From Luteolibacter luteus (GTDB taxonomy: Bacteria > Verrucomicrobiota > Verrucomicrobiia > Verrucomicrobiales > Akkermansiaceae): DNA of 64,000 nt. Numbering within the stretch: position 1 is the stretch's first letter; each line of letters opens with the position of its first letter. The stretch is from NCBI RefSeq assembly GCF_012913485.1, contig NZ_CP051774.1:3038001-3102000 (forward strand), read 5' to 3'. Below are positions 37,153 through 45,446 of the stretch, piece by piece. The position numbers and the translations under genes are program-made. The notes below the pieces were generated by a model. The model did not search any database and was not told the origin of the DNA. It was given only the letters and a program-made list of their open reading frames with translations.

Positions 37153-38012
37153 CGTGTTGATGCGCCGGGTCTCGCTTCCTCGATCAACTGTTGCCAATCG
37201 ATCCCTTGGACGGCCTCTCCTTGCTCAAGCTGGAGGAATCCATTGATCTGCGCTGCCGGGTCAGCGAGGTCAACGACCGGGAATTCGCCGATTCCTGCAA
37301 GGCCTTTCACCATCAGAAATCTTCCATCTTCTGCCCGAACTACAGAAAGCTCGCGGGTCTCGTTGCTCCATGACGGGATCGATGTCATCAGCATGAATCT
37401 CTCCTTGTCCCGCAGGCCGATCAAACCCTCCAATTGTTTTCCAAGACCCGCGCTGAGCTCCTGCTGCCGTAGCTTTCCCGCGGAATAGTCGATGCGCACC
37501 TTGCCCTTGCCGGGGTAGGTGACTTGAGCAGTCTCCCGTTGAAGCTTCTCGACCTCCCCGCTGTACAAGAAAAGCGCCTCGCGGACTTGCTTGCTGAGCT
37601 CCTTCTCCCACCCGAAGAAGGCGGCATGCCGCTCAAGCGAGGGGCCGCGCTCGCCTTCTTGGAAAAGGCGGCCGACGATCGGGATGTCGTCGAAGACAGG
37701 CACGGACCCCATCTTGCAATTCTGGAGCGATAGTTGCCATTCCCGCGGTGCCCGTACCAAGTCCGACCATTGCTGAGGGCTGAAAGTCAGCCATCCGGTG
37801 GGCAGTTCCCGATCTTTGCTCTTGGTTGGAGCGAGGGCGCTTGCGGACCTTGTGCCGACCAAGCTGCCTTGCTCCTGTGAGTGCTCCGAGGAGAGGGCGC
37901 TACCGGTGTCCGCTTTTCCTCCAAGCCAACGGATCCCAATGCCCGTCAGAACGCCCGCGATCAAGATCGCTGCAGTCTTGGCGGAGTGCCGGTTCTCTCG
38001 GGTGGAGGCCAC
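37149..38012 (-). CDS. membrane-anchored hypothetical protein, coupled to the downstream gene
   Basis: A 287-residue protein with a single N-terminal anchor (TAAILIAGVLTGIGIRWLGG), a Ser/Gly linker, and an extracytoplasmic domain with PTGWLTFSPQQWSDLVRAP, a long helix region (ELSKQVREALFLYSGEVEKL), and a strand-rich part (GKVRIDYSAGKLRQQ, RELSVVRAEDGRFLMV). Its last codons overlap the start of the gene at 36325-37152 as ATGA, the arrangement of two-gene units with matched expression. No function can be proposed from the sequence alone. Confidence 0.65.
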   Translation of the reverse strand: MASTRENRHSAKTAAILIAGVLTGIGIRWLGGKADTGSALSSEHSQEQGSLVGTRSASALAPTKSKDRELPTGWLTFSPQQWSDLVRAPREWQLSLQNCKMGSVPVFDDIPIVGRLFQEGERGPSLERHAAFFGWEKELSKQVREALFLYSGEVEKLQRETAQVTYPGKGKVRIDYSAGKLRQQELSAGLGKQLEGLIGLRDKERFMLMTSIPSWSNETRELSVVRAEDGRFLMVKGLAGIGEFPVVDLADPAAQINGFLQLEQGEAVQGIDWQQLIEEARPGASTR

Positions 38013-38178
38013 GAATCAAGCGATGTTGTTCGCTAGGGAGAGAGGGCGCAAGCGGCCAGTTCGGGAAGCTTTTTCAGAGGCCCTCTTGTTTGTCCCGAGG
38101 TTCAAGTCTTCCCGTCTTCGATCTTGTCGCATTTTCACGCATGGACAGCCTCGCGGCCTGCATCAGACTCAAACCGTC

Positions 38179-39087
38179 TTGAGTCCGGAACCCGTCGTCG
38201 CCCCGCTGCGCAAGCCCCTCGATGCTTATAGCAGCATTTCGATGGTGGTGTTGTGTCTGCTCTGGGGATTGCAGCAGGTGGCCATCAAGGCCTGTGCGAT
38301 TCAGATGAGTCCGACCGTGCAGGTCAGCCTGCGCTCGCTCCTCGCGGCCTTTCTCGTGACCGGGATGATGCTACTCCGCCGCGAAAGCCTCTCCCTGCGC
38401 GATGGCACCTTCCGCCCCGGCGTGCTCGTGGGCCTGCTCTTCGGGGCCGAGTTCCTCGCCGTCTCGGTCGGCCTGAACTACACGACCGCGGGGCACATGA
38501 CCGTGTTCCTTTACACGGCTCCCATCTTCACGGTTCTCGGCTTCCACTGGCTCGTCCGGGAAGAGCGGATGAACCGCGCGCAATGGCTCGGTGTCGCCAT
38601 CTCCTTCGCCGGGATCGTGATGGCCTTCTCCGGCAGCCTCTTCGTACCCGGTGGTAGGAATCTCCTGATTGGCGATGCCTTCGGCACCTTGGGCGGCATC
38701 CTCTGGGCGGCGACCACCTTGGTCATCCGCGGCAGCCGCCTCTCCGAAGCGCCTGCGACGAAGACCCTCCTCTACCAACTCATCGGCGCCGCCGTGCTCG
38801 GCTTGCCTTTCGCATGGTTCACCGGCCGCATGGATCACATCACTTGGGGCCCGATGCTATGGGGAAACCTCGTCTTCCAGACCTTGGTCGTTGCCTTCGC
38901 CAGCTACCTCTTCTGGTTCTTTCTCCTCACCAAGTACCTCGCTTCGAGGCTCTCCGTCTTCTCGTTCCTCACGCCCTTGTTCGGCGTCACCTTCGGAGTA
39001 CTTCTCTTGAACGAACCCCTCGACTGGCGCTTTGTCCTCGGCGCGGTTCTAGTTCTCGCCGGCATCATGGTCGTGAACCGGAAGTAG
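38179..39087 (+). CDS. EamA/DMT-family transporter
   Basis: A 302-residue, ten-helix transporter of the drug/metabolite superfamily, usually exporting amino acids or other metabolites. The two EamA halves are visible: the first has LLWGLQQVAIKACAIQMSPTVQ, the LRSLLAAF turn and GLNYTTAGHMTVFLYTAPIFT; the second begins at GDAFGTLGGILWAATTLVIRG and ends LLLNEPLDWRFVLGAVLVLAGIMVV. The TTG at 38179 (LSPEPVVAP) is preferred; the frame stays open upstream to 37798 but that part overlaps the opposite-strand gene and has no membrane pattern. The substrate is unknown. It is divergent from the 37149 gene. Confidence 0.85.
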   Translation: MSPEPVVAPLRKPLDAYSSISMVVLCLLWGLQQVAIKACAIQMSPTVQVSLRSLLAAFLVTGMMLLRRESLSLRDGTFRPGVLVGLLFGAEFLAVSVGLNYTTAGHMTVFLYTAPIFTVLGFHWLVREERMNRAQWLGVAISFAGIVMAFSGSLFVPGGRNLLIGDAFGTLGGILWAATTLVIRGSRLSEAPATKTLLYQLIGAAVLGLPFAWFTGRMDHITWGPMLWGNLVFQTLVVAFASYLFWFFLLTKYLASRLSVFSFLTPLFGVTFGVLLLNEPLDWRFVLGAVLVLAGIMVVNRK

Positions 39088-39134
39088 AAGCTAACCCAAG
39101 GAACCACCTCAGGGGTTCGCCTTCGCCATCTCTT

Positions 39135-39173
39135 CCCCAAGGGAGACGCTTCTCCATCGCGCCGTCCTTGGGG
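39135..39173. terminator. possible weak terminator between convergent genes
   Basis: CCCCAAGG at 39135-39142 pairs with CCTTGGGG at 39166-39173 across a long 23-nt loop between the convergent ends of the EamA and Gfo/Idh/MocA genes. There is no T-run on either strand. Confidence 0.3.
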
Positions 39174-39202
39174 GTTTGAGAGGGGACCGAGTGAGAAATG
39201 CC

Positions 39203-40471
39203 TTACACCTCGATCTTCCAAGGCCCGCGCATCGGCTGATGGATCAGCTTGTTCGCTTCCTCGTCGTCGAACTTAAGGGTCTTCGGGTCGAACTTCAGGC
39301 TCTTGTTCAGGCGATGGGCCGTGACGCCCATGTTGACCATCGTGCAGGACCAGAAGCCGTTCTGTTCATTCAGCGCGAACTTCTTCCGGGTCCGGACGCT
39401 TTCGTGGAAGTCGGTGATCTGCGGCTCCGGATCAGGCAGCCCAGCAAGCTTCTTCTCCAGATCGGGGATGTTCGATTCGAAGCCCTTCGTGATCCAGCCT
39501 TTCGGACCTTCGATGTACTTGGCGTCCTTGTCCGCGTTCGCACCGTCGAGGATCACCTTGCAGCCATCGGCATAGGTGAACTCGATGCGGCGCCAGGTGC
39601 CGATCGCATCGGCATCCTGCGGATCGGCATCGATCTCCACGGAGATCGGCGCGGTGTCGTCCTTGTTCAGGATGTACTGCGCGGGATCCAGGTAATGCTG
39701 GCCCATGTCGCCAAGGCCACCGCCATCGTAGTCCCAGTAGCCGCGGAACTTCGCGTGGGTGCGGTTCTCGTTGTAGGGCTTCTTCGGCGCGGGCCCGAGC
39801 CAGAAGTCGTAGTCGAAACCTTGCGGCACCGGTTGCTCGGGGAGGCCCTTCTGGCCCACCCAGATGCCCAGCTTCCAGTCGAAGCCGGTCACACCGGAAA
39901 CCGTGATCTTCAGCGGCCAGCCGAGCACATCGTGCATGGCCGCTTTCTTGATCTGCTTCACCGGCACACCCATGCCGTAGAAGGCATCCTTGAAGCGGAA
40001 CCAGGTATTGAGGCGGAAGACCCGCTCATACTTCTCCACCGCCTTCACCATCGCGATGCCTTCGCCGATCGTCCGGCTCATCGGCTTCTCACACCAGATG
40101 TCCTTGCCCGACTTCGCGGCCTCGATCGCCATGAGCGCGTGCCAATGGGGAGGTGTGGCGACGTGGATGACATCGATGTCCTTGCGCTGCAGGACCTCGC
40201 GGAAGTCGTGATAGCCCTTGATGCCCTTTTCCTCGCCGCCGGTGTCCTTCATCCGCTGGTCGAGATGGGATTGGTCCACATCACACAGCGCCAACAGCCT
40301 GCCCGGCATGTCGAGGTGCGATGCGGAGATCCCGCCGCAACCGATGATCGCCCGCGTGATCTCCTCCGAAGGAGGAGTCTGTCCGGCGAGGCCGAGCACA
40401 CGGCTCGGCACGATCTGGATGGTCGCGAGGGCGGCGAGGGACTTGAGGGTTTGGCGGCGGGTCAGGTTCAT
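39203..40471 (-). CDS. Gfo/Idh/MocA-family oxidoreductase, exported (Tat-like signal)
   Basis: A 422-residue NAD(P)-dependent sugar or inositol dehydrogenase-type protein. The start at 40471 gives the leader NLTRRQTLKSLAALATIQIV, a Tat-type signal, and overlaps the upstream permease stop as ATGA. The nucleotide-binding region (ITRAIIGCGGISASHL) is followed by ALCDVDQSHL, the EKP motif of the family (WCEKPMSRTIGEG, with the catalytic-site Lys) and GGGLGDMGQHYLD, where the His is typical. It is probably part of carbohydrate processing in the periplasm; the substrate is unknown. A sister exported member lies at 41929. Confidence 0.85.
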   Translation of the reverse strand: MNLTRRQTLKSLAALATIQIVPSRVLGLAGQTPPSEEITRAIIGCGGISASHLDMPGRLLALCDVDQSHLDQRMKDTGGEEKGIKGYHDFREVLQRKDIDVIHVATPPHWHALMAIEAAKSGKDIWCEKPMSRTIGEGIAMVKAVEKYERVFRLNTWFRFKDAFYGMGVPVKQIKKAAMHDVLGWPLKITVSGVTGFDWKLGIWVGQKGLPEQPVPQGFDYDFWLGPAPKKPYNENRTHAKFRGYWDYDGGGLGDMGQHYLDPAQYILNKDDTAPISVEIDADPQDADAIGTWRRIEFTYADGCKVILDGANADKDAKYIEGPKGWITKGFESNIPDLEKKLAGLPDPEPQITDFHESVRTRKKFALNEQNGFWSCTMVNMGVTAHRLNKSLKFDPKTLKFDDEEANKLIHQPMRGPWKIEV

Positions 40472-41754
40472 TGGATGGTTTCGGGAGTGGATCCTGCTTC
40501 CTCGATTACTTCGTCCACGGTCGGTTTCATACGATCGCGGAACATCACGAAGAAGAAGATGAGGATGCCTCCTGCAAGCGAGGCAGGCACCCACCAGAAG
40601 GACGGCCACACGGCGAGGGCGGAGCCGCCCGTGACCGTGCCCACCTTCTGCGTGAAGAAATACTCGTTCAGCTTCGCGCCGACATACATGCCCACGCCCT
40701 GCGTCAGCAGGACGAGGAAGCCCTGAGCCTGGCCGCGGATCGCGTTCGGTGCCTTCTTGTCGGTGTAGATCTGGCCGGTGACGAAGAAGAAGTCATAGCA
40801 GATGCCGTGGAGCAGGATGCCCGTGAAGATCATCCACTTCACCCCTTCCGGAGCGCCGAGGGCGAAGAGCGCGTATCGCAGCACCCAGCACGCCATGCCG
40901 ATCGCCAGCATCCACTTCACGCCGAGGCGGGAGAAGAGCAGCGGGATGATCAGCATGAAGAAGATTTCCGAGATTTGGCCCCAGAACATCGTCCCCGCAG
41001 CGGATCCGAAGCCGGCATCCGTGATGAAGGTCGCGGCATACGCGTAGTAGGCCTGCAGCGGGATGCAGATCAGCATCGAGGCCAGCGCGAAGATCAGGAA
41101 ATTGAAGTCCTTCAGCATGCCCAGCGACTCAAGGCCGAGCGTTTGGGAGAGCGACATCTTCTGGCCCTTGCCGATCGGCGGGGTGTTCGGCAGCAGGAAG
41201 GAATAGATGCCCAGCGCAAAGCTGGCTCCGGCGGCAATCTGCAGCGGCAGCGCGGTGGCATCCGCCTTCAGGAGGGTGCCGACCAGAAAGCCTGCGGCGA
41301 TCCAGCCGATCGTGCCGAAGACGCGAATGACCGGAAATTGCTTCTCCGAGTCCTGGATGTTCCGCATCGCCAGTGTGTTCGTCAGGCCCAGCGTGGGCAT
41401 GTAGCAGAGCATGTAGCCCAGCAGCATCCAGAAGAAGAGGCCCTTGTGCCCGGCCAGCTCCTGCTGGATCGACCACGGAACCATCAGCATCAGAGCCCCG
41501 CCGATGAGATGCAGGGCACCCAGCACGACTTGCGTCGGGAAAAAGCGGTCCGCGATGAAGCCGAGAAAGACCGGCGCGATGATCGCCGCGATCGGGCCCA
41601 CGGAATAGGCCGTGCCGATCCCTTCCTGGAAATTCACCCCTTGGCGCAAATAGACCCCGATGGTCACGAACCACGCTCCCCAGACGAAAAACTGCAGGAA
41701 CATCATGACTGACAGGCGCGTGGTGACGCCGGAACTCGACGATTTTTGCATCAT
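40468..41754 (-). CDS. MFS permease, nucleoside:H+ symporter-like
   Basis: A 428-residue, twelve-helix transporter. The start at 41754 (MMQKSSSSGVTTRLSVMMFL) begins directly before helix 1 (FLQFFVWGAWFVTIGVYL). The region QFPVIRVFGTIGWIAAGFLVG and the long helices after KAPNAIRGQAQGFLVLLTQG are typical of the nucleoside:H+ symporter branch, of which many PVC and Bacteroidota members sit beside Gfo/Idh/MocA genes and probably import sugars or nucleosides. It overlaps the oxidoreductase gene by 4 bp (ATGA), so the two form one unit. It is divergent from the second oxidoreductase at 41929. Confidence 0.85.
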   Translation of the reverse strand: MMQKSSSSGVTTRLSVMMFLQFFVWGAWFVTIGVYLRQGVNFQEGIGTAYSVGPIAAIIAPVFLGFIADRFFPTQVVLGALHLIGGALMLMVPWSIQQELAGHKGLFFWMLLGYMLCYMPTLGLTNTLAMRNIQDSEKQFPVIRVFGTIGWIAAGFLVGTLLKADATALPLQIAAGASFALGIYSFLLPNTPPIGKGQKMSLSQTLGLESLGMLKDFNFLIFALASMLICIPLQAYYAYAATFITDAGFGSAAGTMFWGQISEIFFMLIIPLLFSRLGVKWMLAIGMACWVLRYALFALGAPEGVKWMIFTGILLHGICYDFFFVTGQIYTDKKAPNAIRGQAQGFLVLLTQGVGMYVGAKLNEYFFTQKVGTVTGGSALAVWPSFWWVPASLAGGILIFFFVMFRDRMKPTVDEVIEEAGSTPETIQ

Positions 41755-41928
41755 GGCTGGAGACTCGACGAAGCGGTTAGGGGGCGGCAAGCTAGAAGAA
41801 CCTTGAATTCGGCTTGAATCGTCCGAATCTCTCACAAAAAACGAGCTTAACTGAAATTTTCCACGGGGTCTTGAAAGTCGGCTCGAGTGGAAAGCCGTAT
41901 CCGCGTCCCATCCGACCAAGCACCTGAT

Positions 41929-43224
41929 ATGAATTCACCATCCCTTTCCCGTCGCCAGATCCTTGCCGGTGGTGCCGCAGCCGCGGCCGTCGCCGGATTC
42001 CCGAATCTCCTGCTCGGCCAAGGCGTGAACAACGCGAAGCTGAAGATCGGCCTGATCGGCTGCGGTGGCCGTGGCACCGGTGCCGCCCAGCAGGCGCTCT
42101 CCGCCGATGAAAACGTGGTGCTCTGGGCACTGGGCGACGCTTTCCCGGAAGCGATCACGGGCAGTCTCCAAGGCCTGCAGAGCTTTGGCGCGAAGGTGGA
42201 TGTGCCCGCCGAGCGCCAATTCTCCGGCCTCGATGCCTACCAGAAGGTAATTGAAAGCGGTGTGGACGTGGTGCTTCTCGCGGCGCCTCCAGGATTCCGC
42301 CCCCAGCACCTCCGCGCTGCCATCGAGGCAGGCAAGCACGTCTTCGCCGAGAAGCCGATGGCCATCGACGTGACCGGCGTGAAGTCCGTCATGGAATCCG
42401 CCAAGCTGGCGAAGCAGAAGGGCGTGGCGATCCAGCACGGCTACTGCTGGCGTTTTGCTCCCGGCGTGCGTGAACTTTACGCGAAGGTCACCTCTGGCGA
42501 ACTGGGCAAGGTTTACTCCGTTTACGGCACCTACATGGGCAGCCCGCCGAAGCCGCTGCAGCCTGGGATGAAGAAGCCGGACGACATGTCCGATGTGGAG
42601 TGGCAGCTCCGCTGGTGGACGAATTTCGAATGGGTGAGCGGCGGCCCGCTTCTCGAACAGGCCATCCACACCGTGGACAAGATCGCCTGGGCCATGGGAG
42701 ACGTCGCGCCGATCGCTGCCGTGGCAAATGGTGGCCGCGCCTACCGCACCGATGCGGGCAACGTGTACGATCATTACAACATCGCCTACGAATATCCGGG
42801 CGGTGTGATCTGCCACCTCGGCGAGCGCCAGTACCTTGGCTGCCACACCGAGGTGATCGACCGCATCTACTGTGAGAAGGGCACTGCGGTGGCTCCGGCT
42901 TCCCCGATGGTCCTCGGACCGGATGGCAAAAAGCGCCAGTGGATGTATCGCGCCCCGGAAGGCAGCGAACAGAACATGTATCAGGTCTGCCACAACGAGT
43001 TCTTCGCCGCGCTCCGCAAGGGCGAGATCATCAACACCGGCGAGTACATGGCAAATAGCACCATGCTCGGCCTCCTTGGCCGCGAGGCTGCCCATACCGG
43101 CCAGCGCGTCACTTGGGATGAGATGTGGGCTTCGGCCCAGGATCAGGCTCCCGATGATCTGAAGATGGATTCCAGCTTTGCGATCGCGCCGCTGCCGGTG
43201 CCCGGTGTCCACAAGCTCGCCTGA
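41929..43224 (+). CDS. Gfo/Idh/MocA-family oxidoreductase, Tat-exported
   Basis: A 431-residue protein whose start at 41929 gives the Tat signal SLSRRQILAGGAAAAAVAGF. Nucleotide-binding motif: LKIGLIGCGGRGTGAA (about residue 38). The family motif KHVFAEKPMAIDVTGV is near 135, and GGPLLEQAIHTVDKIAWAMG near 245 supplies the conserved His. The C-terminal ends with an acidic loop. Exported members act on polysaccharide-derived sugars, some as retaining NAD-dependent glycosidases (GH109-like), which is a possible alternative. It is divergent from the permease gene (174 bp) and followed by the FGE-like gene on the same strand. Confidence 0.85.
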   Translation: MNSPSLSRRQILAGGAAAAAVAGFPNLLLGQGVNNAKLKIGLIGCGGRGTGAAQQALSADENVVLWALGDAFPEAITGSLQGLQSFGAKVDVPAERQFSGLDAYQKVIESGVDVVLLAAPPGFRPQHLRAAIEAGKHVFAEKPMAIDVTGVKSVMESAKLAKQKGVAIQHGYCWRFAPGVRELYAKVTSGELGKVYSVYGTYMGSPPKPLQPGMKKPDDMSDVEWQLRWWTNFEWVSGGPLLEQAIHTVDKIAWAMGDVAPIAAVANGGRAYRTDAGNVYDHYNIAYEYPGGVICHLGERQYLGCHTEVIDRIYCEKGTAVAPASPMVLGPDGKKRQWMYRAPEGSEQNMYQVCHNEFFAALRKGEIINTGEYMANSTMLGLLGREAAHTGQRVTWDEMWASAQDQAPDDLKMDSSFAIAPLPVPGVHKLA

Positions 43225-43246
43225 TCTGAAATCAAACTTGTTTCCC

Positions 43247-43283
43247 TGAGGCGCGTGCTGGACCCCGTCCGGTCCGCGCCTCA
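43247..43283 (+). other. hairpin in the leader of the FGE-like gene
   Basis: TGAGGCGCG at 43247-43255 pairs with CGCGCCTCA at 43275-43283, and GGACC/GGTCC adds an inner stem. No T-run follows, and the start codon of the next gene is 18 bp downstream, so it may shield the ribosome site or stabilise mRNA; a terminator role is less likely. Confidence 0.35.
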
Positions 43284-43300
43284 CCCTTTCACCTCCACCG

Positions 43301-44434
43301 ATGAACCGCCTTTCGCTTCTCTCTTTCGCCCTGCTGCTGGCGCCCGCGCTGGCCAAGGATGAAGCCGCTCCGCAGGAACTGCCGAACCCGCAGTCCTTTC
43401 CCGTCACCGAGAAAATCTTCGAGGTGGTGAAGAAGAAGGCGGATGCGCCAGCTTCGGCGGACGGGATGAAACCGTACACCGAGACGGTGCCTTCCGCGAA
43501 GAATGCCACCTTCGACATGGTGCCACTGCCTGCCGGTGAATTCACCATCGGCTCGCCCGCGAGCGAAGCGGGGCGCAAGGACAACGAAGGCCCGCAGGTG
43601 AAGGTCGCACTGGATGCGTTCTGGATCGGCAAGTGCGAGATGACTTGGGACGTCTATCGCGGCTTCATGGAAAACGGGAAGTCGCGCAACAAGGACGGCA
43701 CCCTCGACCGTGACTCGAACAACAAGACTTCCGAAGCTCCCGAGATCAAGGACGGCGAGACCCTGGTGGATGTGGTCAGCCAGCCGACTCCCGCTTACGT
43801 GCCGATGCACTTCGAGATGGGTGAAGGCTACGGCGCGGGGTGGCCTGCCATCGCGATGACTCATCATGCCGCGAGCAAGTTCTGCGAGTGGCTCACAGCC
43901 CAGACCGGCCATTATTACCGCCTGCCCACCGAGGCAGAGTGGGAGTATGCCTGCCGTGCGGGAACCAGCACCGCCTACTCCTTTGGCGATGACGCCTCGA
44001 AGCTCGGCGACTACGCATGGAATCAGGAGAACGCGGAATACACCTATCACAAGGTCGGCCAGAAGAAGCCGAATCCTTGGGGGCTCTTCGACATGCACGG
44101 GAACGTTTCCGAGTGGTGCCTCGATGCCTACTTGCCGGATGCGTATGCCAAGTGGCAGCCGGGGGTAAAGAATCCCTGGAACCCTGCGGTGAACCGTTAT
44201 CCGCACGTCACCCGCGGCGGTCACTACTATGAGGGCGGTCCGGAGACCCTGCGTTCCGCGGTGCGTGTCCCGTCCGATCCTTCATGGAAGGCGATTGATC
44301 CACAGAATCCGAAGTCGATCTGGTACCTTACCAGCAATCAATACATCGGCTTCCGTGTGGTGCGCCCCATGTCCGTGCCGGACGTGAAGGTGATGCACAA
44401 GATGTGGAACACCGGCCCTGGCCCGAGCGAGTAG
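43301..44434 (+). CDS. formylglycine-generating-enzyme-like (SUMF1) exported protein
   Basis: A 377-residue protein with signal peptide [16 protein letters not shown]. The SUMF1/FGE-sulfatase domain spans about residues 68-365: [60 protein letters not shown] (about 207), [18 protein letters not shown] (about 263) and [15 protein letters not shown]. True FGEs oxidise a sulfatase cysteine to formylglycine; many bacterial members instead act in other oxidative or binding roles. No sulfatase gene is in the window, so its partner is unknown. It follows an exported oxidoreductase gene (76 bp). Confidence 0.85.
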   Translation: MNRLSLLSFALLLAPALAKDEAAPQELPNPQSFPVTEKIFEVVKKKADAPASADGMKPYTETVPSAKNATFDMVPLPAGEFTIGSPASEAGRKDNEGPQVKVALDAFWIGKCEMTWDVYRGFMENGKSRNKDGTLDRDSNNKTSEAPEIKDGETLVDVVSQPTPAYVPMHFEMGEGYGAGWPAIAMTHHAASKFCEWLTAQTGHYYRLPTEAEWEYACRAGTSTAYSFGDDASKLGDYAWNQENAEYTYHKVGQKKPNPWGLFDMHGNVSEWCLDAYLPDAYAKWQPGVKNPWNPAVNRYPHVTRGGHYYEGGPETLRSAVRVPSDPSWKAIDPQNPKSIWYLTSNQYIGFRVVRPMSVPDVKVMHKMWNTGPGPSE

Positions 44435-44489
44435 CGCTTTCGCGCTGTCAGATGCTTGCAAGCCCCCAGGTACTGCCCAAAGTAATCCC

Positions 44490-45398
44490 ATGAGGATCGG
44501 GCGCGTCTTGGCGGCTTTGCTGGCATCGGGGATCTCGTTGTCGTCGGCGGAAGAAGCGCCCTATGTTCGCGAGAAGCCCAAGGGCCACCTCAAGTGCCCG
44601 GAACTCCGGGAAGCCAGCGGGCTTGCCACCTCGCCGACTTCGAACGACTTTCTCTGGCTCATCAACGACAGCGGTTGTCCGGCGGAGATTCATCTCGCGG
44701 AGAACGACGGCGGAGATCGGGGCAAGATTTCCCTCTCTCACGCGAAGAACCACGACTGGGAGGACCTCGACTCCTTCATTCTGGACGGAAAGCCTTATCT
44801 TTTGATCGCCGATACCGGCGACAACGCCAGCAAGCGGTCCGAGTGCATGCTCTACATTGTTCCGGAGCCGACCCTGCCGGAGAAAGGGGAGGATCTCTCC
44901 GGCCAAGCGAAGCCGGCGTGGAAGATCCGCTTTCACTATGAGGACGGTCCGCGCGATTGCGAGGCGGTGGGCGTGGACGCCCAAGCAGGGAAAATCCTCC
45001 TGCTGAGCAAGCGCACCTCACCCCCGATGCTTTACGAGCTGCCGCTCAAGCCCGCCTCCGACGAGCTCCAGACGGCGAAGAAGATCGGGGAAATCCCGAA
45101 GACTCTTCCGGCCGGATTCCCACCGATTCCCTTCGGCACCCAGCCTACTGGCATGGATATCGCCGCGGATGGCTCGGCGGCGGCCGTCGTGACCTATTAC
45201 GGCCTCTTCCTCTTCCCCCGGGCTTCCGGGGAGACATGGGCGAAGGCTTTTTCCCGTCCGCCGGAGCTCTTGGGCGCTCATCGCATGGGCCAGGTGGAAT
45301 CCGTGGCCTTTTCCCGGGATAGCAAGGTCATCCGCTTGGTCGCGGAGGGCGGGAAATCGCCCGTGGCGCGCTACGTGAAGGCAGAGAAGGGGAACTAA
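44490..45398 (+). CDS. exported beta-propeller-like protein
   Basis: A 302-residue protein with a signal peptide (VLAALLASGISLSSA). The mature part is strand-rich, with motifs seen in secreted propeller proteins: ASGLATSPTSNDFLWLINDSG, HDWEDLDSFILDGKPYLLIA, IADTGDNASKRSECMLYIV, and DCEAVGVDAQAGKILLLSKR. The acidic pairs (DWEDLD, DTGDN) could bind calcium. No catalytic residues are evident. It lies between the FGE-like gene (55 bp upstream) and the LolC/E-type permease gene (48 bp downstream), all on one strand. I give it no name. Confidence 0.65.
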   Translation: MRIGRVLAALLASGISLSSAEEAPYVREKPKGHLKCPELREASGLATSPTSNDFLWLINDSGCPAEIHLAENDGGDRGKISLSHAKNHDWEDLDSFILDGKPYLLIADTGDNASKRSECMLYIVPEPTLPEKGEDLSGQAKPAWKIRFHYEDGPRDCEAVGVDAQAGKILLLSKRTSPPMLYELPLKPASDELQTAKKIGEIPKTLPAGFPPIPFGTQPTGMDIAADGSAAAVVTYYGLFLFPRASGETWAKAFSRPPELLGAHRMGQVESVAFSRDSKVIRLVAEGGKSPVARYVKAEKGN

Positions 45399-45446
45399 GC
45401 CCCTGCCTGACCTTGCCGCACGGCGGGAACGCGGCTAGGCAAGCGC

